A stretch of DNA of 64,000 nucleotides from Arthrinium phaeospermum (taxonomy: Eukaryota > Ascomycota > Sordariomycetes > Amphisphaeriales > Apiosporaceae): assembly GCA_006503535.1 (NCBI GenBank), contig QYRS01000003.1, forward strand, positions 3,100,001 through 3,164,000, written 5' to 3'. This document shows positions 23,319 to 34,771 of the stretch, in pieces. The notes under the pieces are model-generated. The model searched no databases and was not told the origin of the DNA. It was given only the letters and a program-made list of their open reading frames with translations. Within the stretch, counting starts at the first letter, position 1. The number at the start of each line of letters is the position of its first letter. A program made the translations under genes and the position numbers.

Positions 23319-23708
23319 GTAACTAACCACGTTTTGCCGGGCCCGCAAAGCCATGTTCCTGCATTATGTAGTAGATAGCTACACATCTTATACCGATGCA
23401 TTGAGCGACATCAAATTTAACACGAATAAATCAAATACTTAGTTATATCAGAGGGCTTTGGATTCTTCCTGAGAACGCTCTTGACCCCATTGAAGCCATG
23501 ACTTCTAAGCTCTGTCACTCATTTTCGAGCAAGGGCGCCCGTGAGCTCACCCAAGCTGGGTCCCGCCAGAGCTCAGAGGCGCGAGCCGCGTTTTCGCATC
23601 AATGTCAAAGATGCCAAAAGGATGGCGGCGCAAGAGAAGTCAAAGGCTGTATGCACAGTTGTCGCGCCGACATCCATAAGATACTTCTTGGGTCAAATGT
23701 GAAATATT

Positions 23709-23767
23709 ATACGAGTTACCCCTTATTCGACTTCGAGGTAAGCCAAAAATAAGGGGTTAGCTCGTAT
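23709..23767. repeat. 59-bp inverted repeat with 19-20-bp arms
   Basis: The left arm (23709-23727, ATACGAGTTACCCCTTATT) and the right arm (23748-23767) are inverted copies; the right arm differs by one extra base and one substitution. About 20 bases lie between them. It could be a minimal MITE relic or a transcript hairpin. It carries the same TTACCCC core seen in the ends of the element at 54328-54534. Confidence 0.7.
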
Positions 23768-24098
23768 TTTCATGACACCCATACGAGCAACACCACTGGT
23801 AAACTAGCCCATCAACGATATTAATAAAAATGCTCGCCTCGACCATTTCAAGGCCAAATCATATGCGCACCAGACTCCCTCACTGTCACTGTACATAGCA
23901 CTGAGTGCACAACCCCATACGCTTTGAAGTCAAAGCTTAAATCAATCGCGGGTTTGCCTTTTTTGCGCACTTTTTCAGTGACAAAGCGCTATAAGAGCAC
24001 GCATCTCCGAATCCTTCGCGCAATGGCTACGATGATGACCCGCCAACCCCCCAACGAAGACAATGAGCTAGCTACATAACAAAAGAAGAGAAAGCAAC

Positions 24099-24614
24099 AT
24101 GCACAAAGAACACAACGGCAGTACCTCTAAACACCCGAACGACGACACACAACCCCATTGTTCCCCGGAGTCTATAAAGGGTTCGTGTAACCCCCAACCC
24201 TTGCCCTCGCCTCCTAATACCGTTCTGCTTGTCCTGGCGGTGTTCTTGTTGTCATCGTTGTCGTGGAATATCGCAGCAAACAAGGCCTTGCTACAACTTG
24301 CAGGACACCACAACGACGGCCATATCCCCGTCCCCGTCCCTCCTCCCAGCGAGAAGATGCGCTTTGCCCGGCTTTTCTGCGGGCTGCTCTTCTTCACCAC
24401 CAAGCTCCACGTCCGGCCCCTCCAGAAGCTGGTAGCCCTCAAGCTCGCCGCCCTCGTCTTCTTCGTCTCGGCCGGCGGACCGGTCATCCGACTGCCTCCC
24501 AGGGACACGACAAAGGAGGGCGTTGCGGGTGTGCAGGGGCAGTGGAAGCACTTCGGCCACGACGACATCCTTGGTATCCTAGAGCCTGACGACAGTGTAG
24601 TAATCATGTTGTGA
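24099..24614. other. Ambiguous open region: possible small gene, strand unresolved
   Basis: About 520 GC-rich bases are open in one + frame (ATG at 24099, 171 residues) and in two - frames (185 residues over 24068-24625 and 89 residues over 24291-24560). The + frame uses mostly C/G-ending codons, as real genes here do, and would encode two hydrophobic segments (TVLLVLAVFLLSSLSW and LVALKLAALVFFVSAGG). The shorter - frame would encode an acidic segment (ELEGYQLLEGPDVELGGEEE) that also looks protein-like. I recognise neither. At least one may be a real small gene, possibly spliced. Confidence 0.35.
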
Positions 24615-25340
24615 GGAGACAGCATGGAGACGAAGCGAAAAGAAATAAGAATATAAAAAGTAAAATGCTGCTATTGACCTGTGTGATGCTGTGTTGTGCA
24701 ACACGTAACTCTTGTGTATTTATCGCACCTTATGAGGACGACTAGAAAAGTCAGGACACTCCCACTGCCGATCGCCAGGGAAACATTAGCCCGTAGCGGC
24801 TGGGTGAGACACGCATGAACGTCTCCAAGTGGGTTTGATTTTCTTTTTATACTCGATATCTGCGACTTTCTATAGAGCCGGCAACTTGGCCCAAATTGAG
24901 ATCCTAAACAACAGTAATGCGACGCCAAAAAAACTCCATATACCTCCGCAACGCCACAATATGTTACTTGATGCTGGGATGCTCTGCCATGGTTGTCCGT
25001 GTCAGCGTCAGTATTGACGCCCGTCAGGCCTGGCCTTGGCGTCGGCCTTCGAGAATGAGTGATAGAATGTCATTGTAGTGTGGCAACCTTGGCTTCGCCA
25101 GGTAAAGTAAGCCCTGGTGTAGTAGTAATAGTAACAAGATACAGCCGCTCTGGCCATATCGTAGGCATCCGCCCGGTAAAACCGATCGATATGGTCATCT
25201 GATAATAGTAATGAGCAGTCTTTCGCTTTTTAGGAACAACATGAAAATGCGACAACGCTGCAGAAGGACGACAAAACGCCTGGGATGCGTTTCCTTCTGG
25301 GAAATGCCGACACGTAAAGCAAACCAGCGGCGACTCGAAG
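24615..25340. other. Intergenic, 3' side of the kinase gene
   Basis: No gene is recognised. AT-rich patches around 24640-24730 and 24830-24960 fit 3' UTR and spacer DNA. Confidence 0.45.
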
Positions 25341-27576
25341 CTAGCGCCTCGATGAACCTGAACCTTGGTTGTCATAGTGGTCGTCGCCTTCATGATGTAA
25401 CGTAACACTGTTGAATTCCTCAAAAGGATCCACGATATCCGCCCCAGGAGTTGTCATGCCACTGTCAAGAGGAACACCCTTGAGGTTCCTGGCGCCGCTG
25501 ATGTCGACACTTTCACTTTCCTTGACATTTCTGAAGTTGACGGTGTCTATGTCTTTGCTCGTATGCGGTACAATCGGGGGCTTCATGTGACGAATCAATG
25601 CCCATTGGGTGGTTCGGAAGAAAGGATGGACCTTGATATCCGAAGCACCAGCACGGGCTCCGAGTCGCCGCGTCTCGTCCTTGATGAGAAGTTTGCGAAT
25701 TAAAGATTTGCACAGGCTGTTTAAACAAGTCAGTATTGGTCCCTTCATAACAATCTACGCCATATAAAACGTACTTTGAAATTTGCGGGGCCCCAGAGTG
25801 TTCTGGGAAGGGAATATCTTCCCGCAGAATGTTGGCAAACGTGGCGTTGCGGTTCTTGCCCTTGAAAGGCGTCGTCCCGTAGAGCATTTCGTAGATCAAG
25901 ATGCCTAGCGTCCACCAATCAACAGCACTTGTGTGCCCACTGCCCTTGATCACCTCGGGCGCGATGTACTCCTCCGTGCCGACAAAAGAATTGGTCCGGA
26001 AATCTGCTATACAGGACTTGGTATCTATTGTGGGCAGCGAGGATGTACTCGCGCCATTTTTGCCCATGATCATGGTGGGTTTACCACCTGGGCCAGACTG
26101 CTTCGACAAGTCAAAATCCGACAGCATGATGTGTCCTGACTGGTGAAGAAGAATGTTCTCGGGCTTCAAGTCTCGGTAGATGAAGCCCATGAGATGCAAG
26201 TACTCGAGAGCAGCTGTAACCTCGGCGGCGTAGAATCGCGCATCGTCCTCCGGGATGCATTTGCCGGGGCGTGTTTGGAGTGCTCTGAAGAACTCTCCTC
26301 CGCTGCAATATTCCATGCAGAGGTAGAGATGGTCCTCGGACTGGAAAGAATGGTATAAGGTAACGATAAAAGGGTGGTTACTTGTCGCAAGGATTTCCTG
26401 TTCGGCAAGAGCTCTCTTAATCTTGTTGCGCTTGATCATCTCCTTTTTGCTTAGAACTATTCGCAGTCAGAAAAAACATGGTCCAGACAATGGCGCATCG
26501 ATGTGAGGATGGTCCTTACCTTTCATGGCATATAACCTTGAGCTCTTCTTCTCCCTCACGAGGTATACTTTACCAACATCTCCCTTTCCAATAAGCTTGA
26601 TCTTGTCAAAGCTGGCAGGCCCGACTTCGACAGTACGGACCTTGATGGAATTCGAGCTGTATGTCCTGCGGAAAGCCAAAGGACTGCGGCCGGGGGGAGG
26701 CAAAGCACCCAGACCGTCGCCATCAGGCACGATGAGGGCTCCGCCTTCGGCAGCGGCATGCTTTTCCACAAAGCCTAGGGTGGACGAGTCGGGGTGCTGC
26801 ATCAGGGGCTCTTTACCCAGCTCTGCCGTGGCAGGCCTCTCGTTGCTGCCTTTGCTCTTGGAGAAGAGGCCGTGGGCGTTGGGAGCGCTAGCTACCCTGC
26901 GGAGTTTTCGCGCAAGTTCTTCCTTGGTGGCGTTGGTAGGTTGGGGTTTCGCAGGTCCAGCAGGACCACTGACTTTCAGAGTGGGCGTATCCGGCGGACT
27001 CGGCGGCACAGAGCCGTTGTGGTGTCGAAGACCAGGGTGGCCTTGTAGAGCGTAATAGGGGTTCGCGTGGGCAGTCGGGCTCATGGCCTCGTCGAGGGGG
27101 TTGCCCTCGCTGGCGGTTGTGGTCGACCTGAGGCGGCCAACCGTGGAGAAGAACTTTGTGTTGCGAAACACATTGGACTTGCTCTCGTTACTCTTCAGTG
27201 ACCCATCCAGGCCCTTCTCCTTCTCGGAACCGTGGTGGTTGGACTTGAGGTCGATACGGAAGAAATTCTTGATCTTCTGGTTGAAGTTGCCGTTCGGCGA
27301 CTTCAATGAAGGCATCTTAGTGTTGTTGGAGTTGGGGTCGGTGTCGTTGTCGTTGGTGTCGCTGGAGTCGTTGAAGTGGTGGGACTGGGTTAATCGATGT
27401 AGATCATGAGACGAATGCCATGATGCCAATCTCTGTCTGATACGAAAGGTGCTGCCCCGACGAGATTGTGGTTGATGATGATCCGAGGCCAAAGGAAAAC
27501 GTGCAGACTCTGGCCGTAATTGGGTAGGCGAAGAGGGACTGGAGTTGGCGGCTGTCGATGTAGCAGTGGACCCCAT
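25341..27576 (-). CDS. nrc-2: AGC kinase, NRC-2 / flippase-kinase (Fpk1/Kin82) type (3 exons)
   Basis: Ser/Thr kinase of 704 residues from exons 26520-27576, 25775-26456 and 25341-25716. The long N-terminal part is low complexity (Ser/Pro/Asn/His-rich) and probably regulatory. The kinase domain begins near residue 323 with a glycine loop (GKGDVGKV, 330-337). The ATP-binding Lys is K352, at the first splice junction. The catalytic loop is YRDLKPEN (447-453), the metal-binding motif is DFD (466-468), and the sequence between it and GTEEYIAPE carries the NRC-2/Fpk-type insert (about [14 protein letters not shown] onward). The end has the AGC extension with a [10 protein letters not shown] hydrophobic motif. 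Neurospora NRC-2 represses entry into conidiation, and yeast Fpk1/2 phosphorylate phospholipid flippases; those roles are known for the family, not shown here. Confidence 0.95.
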
Positions 27577-30500
27577 GGTCGATCAAGTCTGCCCAGTGCT
27601 GGAGTGGCAGAGAGTCCAGGAGTGGAGGAGGGAAGTAGGCACTCTAGTCCTGTCGGTCTGTCGGTGATAGGCCCAGGCCTGGTATGGTCGATCCACTTTG
27701 CCGGGACGGATTAGCTGGGAGGAGTGGCAGTGGGCTGTGTGTCTGTGTTCACTTCCAGTTCACTCCGGGTCAGTTCAGGGCGAAGCCTAGGCAGGTCGGT
27801 GCAGGCTGTGTGGTGTGGTGCTGTGTCTTTTTCAGTCCAAGTCCATGGATGGGTGTGTCCGTTGCGTTGCTTGCTTGTTTCTTCTGCTGCTCTGTGCTTG
27901 CGTGCTCGTGCTTGGTAATCCAATAAAGGTGTTCCTTGTCGATCGTCCCTGGTCGGTCTTCAGAAGGGGGGGCTTTTTGATTGACGGGGGCACTGAACCA
28001 TGAACTCGCACTAAAAGTACATCAGGTCGTATGGGCTGGGAGTGGATGGGCAAGTCATCAGATCTGGGAAGGGGTAGCCAGGAGTCCAGGACGGGTTGGA
28101 ACTCCAATCTGCGCAGTCTAGCGATGGACGATTCCGGCGGAAGAATAGCTGGGACAAATTACAACCTTTGCTTCTTTTTCAGTCAAGGAACCCGTTTATT
28201 AACTTTCCATTTGGCTTTCTCGAAGCAATCGAATGGAACAGAGGGGGACAGCTGTTTATCGAGACGGCGGCTCAGTCGGGGGTTGCAGGGCGGGGCTTCC
28301 TCCCTCCAGTAGGGCATATTTTAGCAGTCCCCAGCCTCAGCATGCAAATTGATTTGATGCATTGGAAATGGGTGCATGTATTCCTAGGATGTAGGTATAC
28401 TACAGGTACGTACATGTCCGCATGTACCCCCAATTGAAGGCGCCCTTGAGCTTTGAAGGGGGCTACAACGCCTAGATCTGTCTAAAAGCTGCCTGGCTGC
28501 ACTACAGAAGTTGGCGAGAAGGGCAGGCGAAAGCCAAGCAGAGACGGCCGGGCTAGCCCCAACTCGCGAGAAAGCCACCCATCCATCATACGGTAAAGTG
28601 CGTACAGGCATCGACCAGAGGACAGAGTTTTGAATTGTAAACGCTTGCAGGTGCATTATTGAGACACCGTGAACACGTCCGATACCTTGAGTACATATGT
28701 ATATCGTAGGATGAGTGTGGACAAGCCGGTTTCGGGGGAATCGGGACTGTGTTGCATTAAATCAGGCTCCTTCGATATGGTCCGGTGCCATAGGTTGATA
28801 CATGTCTCCATGCTAAGTGCCTGATATGGCGGCTTTTCACCAGTCCAAACTCACGTATACAGGCGCCTTATATCAATTGGTTGTCTTCTTTTGATCTGGC
28901 GTTGTGGCCAAGGTTCATATAGACTTTGGAATTAGTCTCTACGATGCCCACCCAAGCATTGAAGCACATTTGTTTCCTATTACATTGTGTCTATACCTAG
29001 GCATGAATCAATACGGTAATGCTCACTCGGACGTTGGCATCCACTATCTGGTGACTTGTCACCCGCATCATCCGGTCCGTTGTTTCGAGAGCCGCATGGA
29101 AATGAACTGGCAACTGTTGTGTACGGCGCAGCAGGCAGGTAGCTCGTGCGCAGCAATTTGTGCCCGAAGAGGAAACAACATGATGAACTGCCATGATGAT
29201 GAAGACCGGCCACCCACTCGCCACCACAGACACAGAGAGAAGAGACTGACTGCAAAGCAGTTCTCATTCGTTGCTGACCTGCCTACCTCTGCTGCCTGTC
29301 TACCAATCAGTCCAGGCACTCACTCTATTTATTACCGTGGCAAGGATCGCGAATACCCCATTGCTCAACCGTTGGCACCCACCACCCTGGCTGCATGGAG
29401 GGAAGCCAGAATTGGGCGAGGCACGTGGGGACACCTGACATCACATCTGGCTCTCCGCTCGCGGCTTTCGTGAATGGCCTCCTTTGTCGGCCCGTATATG
29501 CGCTCCCCTCCAAACCTGTTCATACGAGTCGCGGAGTCGCGATCAAGTGCACCTACCAAATCGCCCGGGTATGATATCTTCTTCGATGAATGCATGCGTG
29601 CATATAACATACTTTAGCCAAGTACTTGAGCATGAAGTGGTAATGGGAGCCAGCCGCGTAAGTCCTAGGGGGCTTTGAAGTGACACAAGTCTCTGACAGG
29701 CTTGCTCTGACAAGAGCGACATTGGCCTGCCGAATCGAGCCAAGCCTGCCGGCCTCTAGCGGCCCACCCCAGGGTTTCCCTACCTTTCAACCTGGCGCAT
29801 GGCACCATGACTTCGCGATTTCGCGACAAGGTGCAATAGCGTGCAGGTTTCTTGGTTCAAATAGTGTATGTATTTCCGACGTTCGTCCATGAGAATGTGA
29901 GGCTGGCAGCGTCTGTCGGGGATGAAAGTCGATGGGATTCTCCGGGGGAAACTCTCTCATAACCAATTGTCCAGTAGGTTTGAGTTGCCCATTTTACGAC
30001 TTCAAGCTATATAGAGTTTCTCTTCCTTCAGTGGCTACGCAATGCCAAAGGTTGTTGTAAAATAGTTCCTCAACTCCCACCATTTGAACGCCCCATTATA
30101 CAATACGGAGTTGGTGAACAGCTACCAAGTATATTGGTAACCATACTGTCTCGCTGCAGCTTAAAAAGACACGAGCTTCTCGTATGGTCCCGCCGCACCG
30201 CTTTGCCCCTGGCGATATACCTAACATTGCAATCACCGGCGAACGTTTTATCGTCTTGGCAGATAAACGAGGCGGGAATGACGTGGTGTGGGAAAAGGAC
30301 TGTCGCAGCTGGTAGTGCGTGCGTGTAATACAGGGATTCTGCGTTTCCGATATAGTCAAAAATGAAAATGCCCTGATGCCGACACTTCAGCCTCAGGGCT
30401 GAGTACCGGTATCTCTGACTTCTGTAGGACCCCAGCACGGACAGTTCCGCCGAGGTTTTGTATCAATCCCCACGACCTTACTATGCAAGCCTTTTTGACG

Positions 30501-32453
30501 TGCCAGCAACCCCCTACTCATGTGTTCACTTGCATGCATATCCAGCTGGGGAGATGTGCTACAGAGCAGCAACTACACGTAACTATTGCAACGTCGGGAC
30601 AAAACACATCTAATGAGATGAGACCCAGGCACGACTGTGACTGGATTCTCACGAGCGTCACTGCGTGCTCCTAGTACGGGGCGCGGCCGCTGCGAGCGGG
30701 TTCGTCTGAGCTAGAATGTGCTCAAAAATAGAAGTCGGTTCTTGACATATGTACATAAGGCATGGAAGCCTCAAACCTTGATATAGTACAGCATAGAATA
30801 CCACCACAAAAAATCAAGGCAGCTAAAGATACAACTTGTTAGAACGTCGACTCCCTGATAACCTGGTTGACTAGACAAGCATATACTCAAGTTATTATGA
30901 TGGGCAACGTTACAGCGGCGATAGCCTATAGTTATGACATGTTTGCCGGAGGGTAGATATATGATATCTGGCTGCGGCTAGCAGTCGTTTGCTCGCCTAC
31001 AACCTATCAATTCCCGTCCGAACATGGCATTTGGAATGACTCGTTACGTGGTTGTATGACCATCGGAATGGTGGTTTCAAGGCGAAATAAGGCTAACGAC
31101 AGTTGGGATTTGTATCAAGACCTGGAGAACTCGATGCTTTTGATGTCAAACCGCTGTACAGTGTTCTAACCAACTGAGCCCTCCCGTCCCCAACAGGGCA
31201 AAAGGACGACGCTGTCAGGTCAGCGTCTTGACTGTCTACAAGGGCTTATCGCCAGCCCTTTGCACTTGACCTGTATCTGAGCGCGTCCGACTCGGGACCC
31301 TTCCGCACAGTCAAGGGACCGCGAGCCGTGCTCAATATATGTATATGCGGTGCATCTCGATTGCTAGAGGATGACTAATCGGTCTTCGTTCAACTCCTGC
31401 TTCCTGGCTAGCACAACACGGAGATCCTGCATTTACGCTGATGCTGGTAACGGACACAGCCCTTTGGGCCTTGATGCCGCTGGCGTTTGCCAGCCCCAAG
31501 CTACAATTGTCGCCACTTGGTTAAGTATCCCCGTGCCTACTCCATACAGCGCGAGAAACCTGCGTCTTGGGGGCTCGTCACACGGATGGGTTTGGAAGAG
31601 TAGGCAAGAAATATGCCTTTTGGTAGAAGAATGGGGCGTGATTCAGTTGAATTCAATGGGTACAGTCGTCAAGTTTTTTGTATGCTTGTTGATATCTGAC
31701 TGTTCAGGCCTTGACGAGAGCTTTGTTCAATAACCACCCTCTCCTATGCCATTGTATTTTATTTAAATAGTCCCCTGGCATCACGAACACCTAGGAAAGT
31801 CGATAGCAGATGCCGTCTCTCACCAGATATTTGTAAACATCTCGAACCTACATCCAGATTTCGATCGATGCCAAACGCTTGTCAACGGTAATCCAAGCCC
31901 AACACCCAACAACGGAGTTGACGACGGAGGGTCAGTTAGGTACTTTGCCGAAGACACCTTCTCTCGGACTGCAAACAAGCAAGCACTTGGTTATTAATGT
32001 CGATCCGACACGCGCGATGGTCAACAGCTACGATTTGGCTGGCTATTGTGCTTCATTGAGGTGCCGCCATGGATCCATGTGGTCAACATCTAAATCCTCG
32101 TAAACCTCCCGCCCATCATCCAACGAGGGTCGATCATGTACCAATATGATGATTTTGCGAAACCGGTCAACTTCCAATGGCTGCATATATAACGGACCAG
32201 CACGATCGAGGGGTCTGGACATGAGTATTATTAATCACACGCTGGGTCTGATCCCGCTCGCTTTACCTCCATCAGCTATCTGTTGACGGGCAAGCTGTCT
32301 ATAGATGCGACCGGACACACAAATAGACTCATGAGCCTCTATAGTGTTTCTACCACTTTAGTCCCCGTAGCCAAGATGACTATTCTCCAGTGCTACGAGA
32401 CATGCATCGTTCGCCACCCCGCAATGACTGTGACTGACTGGGGAGAAGGGGAT
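27577..32453. other. 4.9-kb gene-poor region
   Basis: The leftmost several hundred bases are probably the promoter and leader of the kinase gene, which reads leftward. Beyond that I see only short frames on both strands. The longest + frames (28904-29473 and 31371-31733) lack recognisable motifs or codon bias. A degenerate tRNA-like string lies near 31105-31205 (see rejected items). No transposon is recognised. Confidence 0.5.
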
Positions 32454-33647
32454 TCAGCTCTCGCTGTCCGGTGGCGGAAGGAAGAATTCCGACTCATCAG
32501 GCGCATTCTCCAATGCTTGTCGCTGAATCTCCCGGAGTCTTCGCTTGCGAAGGAGCATGCCTTGGGTGTCCTCAAACTGCTGGTCCTTGATCGAGGGAGT
32601 GATTTGGTCACCGTCCGGGCCGAACAGATACTCGGGCAGCTTGTTCGGGTCTCGCTCGAGGGTCCAGATTCCCTTGTTCTGAGGTCCGTCCCCCATCTGC
32701 CAAACATATCGCTCCAGGTGCTCCTTCTCCACATGGGCGCGGAAGGCTTCCTCGTCCTCGAATTCTTCTGGTTGTTGTTGTTGTTGTTGTTGCTGCTGCT
32801 GTTTGGCCTCGCCCGTGGCATCCTCTTCGCTTTCCGTCGTCTCTGCCAGCTTGGTGCCGCATGGGCCCCAGCGACATACCAGCGGCTCTGTGTTATGTAT
32901 GAAGAACACGTGTTTCCGTAACGTGTCCATGTTCTGAAGCTCGGCGGGGCACTTTGTAAGCTTGCCTTGGAGATTGTCCTCGTGCCACTCGCAGTCGAAA
33001 GTCATGTACTTTGGATCTGACTGTAGAAACCACTCTCTAATTGTCAGGTCTGGTGGCTTGGGCGGGCGTCCTCGTCTCCTGGGTTCCTGACTTGGACCCG
33101 CCGCCGATGATGGCTTCGGTTTCCTTATGGGCCTGTTGGCTGAGGAGGCACCTCCGCCATTCTGCGCATTGTACGGAGTACCTGGCTTCCATCCCTTCGG
33201 ACGACCTCGTTTCCGCGGTTGCTGGGCCGCACCTGGTGTCTCGTCTTGGTTCATGTTGACAACGGCTACCTCAGCAGCTGGAGTTCCGTTGGCATTCCTC
33301 GGTTGTAACCTCGTAGGTAGCACAGTCTCTAGCGGTGATTTATTTCTACCCTGAGCGGCTGGGCTCTTAGAGAGGTTCCGCTTTTTTCTCGCAGGTGAGG
33401 TGCTGATAACGACGGACAAGCGTGATCCTATGGGCGACGGATGATAAAGGTGATTTGTACTTTGCTGTGGACTGGGGAGGAACGATGGAGTGATATCCGA
33501 GACGATTGGCACAATTGGACTATCTTGCGGATCTTCCTCTCCAGAATAACCATTTTCATAGGATTGACCTATGTTATTATGCCCGTTTACGCCTAAGCCA
33601 CCTCCTACTACGTCGTCGCCAGATCGGAGACCTTCTTGGAAAGACAT
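32454..33647 (-). CDS. AT-hook and C2H2-like zinc-finger nuclear protein
   Basis: Uninterrupted frame of 397 residues with an ATG at 33647. Two AT-hooks, RKRGRPKG (145-152) and RRRGRPPK (190-197), would bind the minor groove of AT-rich DNA. A C2H2-like finger follows: C219, C233, H246, H251. A second possible finger is C258, C263, H305, H310, whose loop is expanded by an acidic stretch and a ten-glutamine run (283-292). A basic helix (LLRKRRLREIQRQALE) lies near the C-terminus. It is probably a chromatin or transcription factor; I do not recognise a named orthologue. The Gln run is encoded by CAA/CAG repeats, so its length may vary between strains. An upstream untranslated or short coding exon is possible. 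Confidence 0.85.
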   Translation of the reverse strand: MSFQEGLRSGDDVVGGGLGVNGHNNIGQSYENGYSGEEDPQDSPIVPIVSDITPSFLPSPQQSTNHLYHPSPIGSRLSVVISTSPARKKRNLSKSPAAQGRNKSPLETVLPTRLQPRNANGTPAAEVAVVNMNQDETPGAAQQPRKRGRPKGWKPGTPYNAQNGGGASSANRPIRKPKPSSAAGPSQEPRRRGRPPKPPDLTIREWFLQSDPKYMTFDCEWHEDNLQGKLTKCPAELQNMDTLRKHVFFIHNTEPLVCRWGPCGTKLAETTESEEDATGEAKQQQQQQQQQQPEEFEDEEAFRAHVEKEHLERYVWQMGDGPQNKGIWTLERDPNKLPEYLFGPDGDQITPSIKDQQFEDTQGMLLRKRRLREIQRQALENAPDESEFFLPPPDSES

Positions 33648-34771
33648 GATTCCGAGCTTGGCCAGTTATTAAAAAGGGAAATAGATTCGGTCCCAACTCG
33701 CCGAGGAATAATGAGTGACATGAGAGCTGGGCACCTGTTTAAAAGAGTTATAAATAAAGAAGTCAATAAAAAGTGATATTACTCGGTGGTGGCTTTAGAT
33801 CATTCCATCTAGGATGAGATACATGAAGGTCGAGTAGAAATGATGTGGTGTGAGCGCACGACGCGCCGCGCTCCTGCAAGTATTAAAGGTCCAGAGCCAT
33901 GCCACATGCTGCAGGGGCTGTTGGGTTAGTGCCTGCGCCCCAGTTTTGCCCGTCGGTCTCTGTTTCTGTCTCCTTGTCCCGTGTCCCCCGAGTAAGATGC
34001 TAACTGCACAGAAACATGCAACATTAACCATCCGCTGCCTTAGGGTTAACACATGATCCCCAATGAGATCCCAAAAACTAACCATAATGGAAGTAAGACC
34101 TTGAGCTCTGTGGTATGCTACCGTTTTCTCTGATTATTTCTTATGCATATGTCTGCCCCGAGGCTTGTAGGAGCAAGCTGGTCAGAGTACCTCAGGTGGT
34201 CTAGCAAATCGAAAAGCTGCCATTCCGGTTTGATAGCCACATTAAATAAATACACGAGGAAATGTTAATGAATTATTCTATATGAACGTTTATTTCAATT
34301 TATTTGCTCCTCTGATATGGTCAGGGGTAAGTGGAATTGTAGTCAAGGTGAGGGAGGTGCTGGGCGAATACGGTTCATCAATTCCAGCGGCTGCTTGCCC
34401 CTTCTGTGCTTAAGAGCAGACAACCCCAACTTTTCAAAGCATCAAGCAGATGTAACGGGATGGATCAGCATTTACTAGCATCATCAAACGTGTATCGTAA
34501 GTAGGTAGCTCTTCTACGTAATGCGAAAGTTGTTGTCCCGATGCCAATCTCTGTTGGGATACGACTGCTATAACTTGCCCACACTCCTGCCCAGCTCTCA
34601 TGGAGGGGCAGTGGGAAGCCATAGTCAGCTGCGTGTACAATGTGTACAGCTCGGTGCAACAACTCCTTTTTCTGCAAGGTGCCCCCGAAAAACAAGTCCC
34701 TCGGCCTGTCTCTTATTGGTGATGCATACCTCCATAGCCTCATCGCACGGAGATGGTGTGAGGTCATGTCC
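33648..34771. other. Intergenic, promoter of the AT-hook gene and 3' flank of TMA46
   Basis: No gene is seen in about 1.1 kb. It holds one of two related dispersed repeats (34268-34397). The sequence right of about 34430 is likely the 3' UTR of TMA46, on the minus strand. Confidence 0.5.
34268..34397 (+). repeat. Dispersed repeat copy A
   Basis: Shares an ordered set of matches with 54680-54788: GGGGTAAGTGGAAT, then GGTGCTG, then ATTCC(A/T)GCGGC(C/T)GCTTG, with small gaps. There is looser similarity upstream (GTTTATT and flanking AT-rich text). The copies are in the same orientation. Boundaries are approximate. Probably a decayed transposon fragment. Confidence 0.5.

Larger units (their letters stand above)
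22942..24098. other. LYS9 upstream region
   Basis: About 1.16 kb upstream of LYS9. It holds the TGACTCA site and a compact inverted repeat, both listed separately. No recognised gene lies here; an open frame at 23498-23752 runs through the inverted repeat and looks fortuitous. Confidence 0.5.

Noticed and set aside
28904..29473. 189-residue + frame
   Set aside because: Begins at a non-ATG codon, resembles no protein and shows no codon bias.
31105..31205. Minus-strand string with GGGCTCAGTTGGTTAGAAC, like a tRNA D-arm, and pairing GTTGGGG/TCCCAAC ends
   Set aside because: The anticodon and T arms cannot be folded and the B-box is broken. At best it is a tRNA relic.
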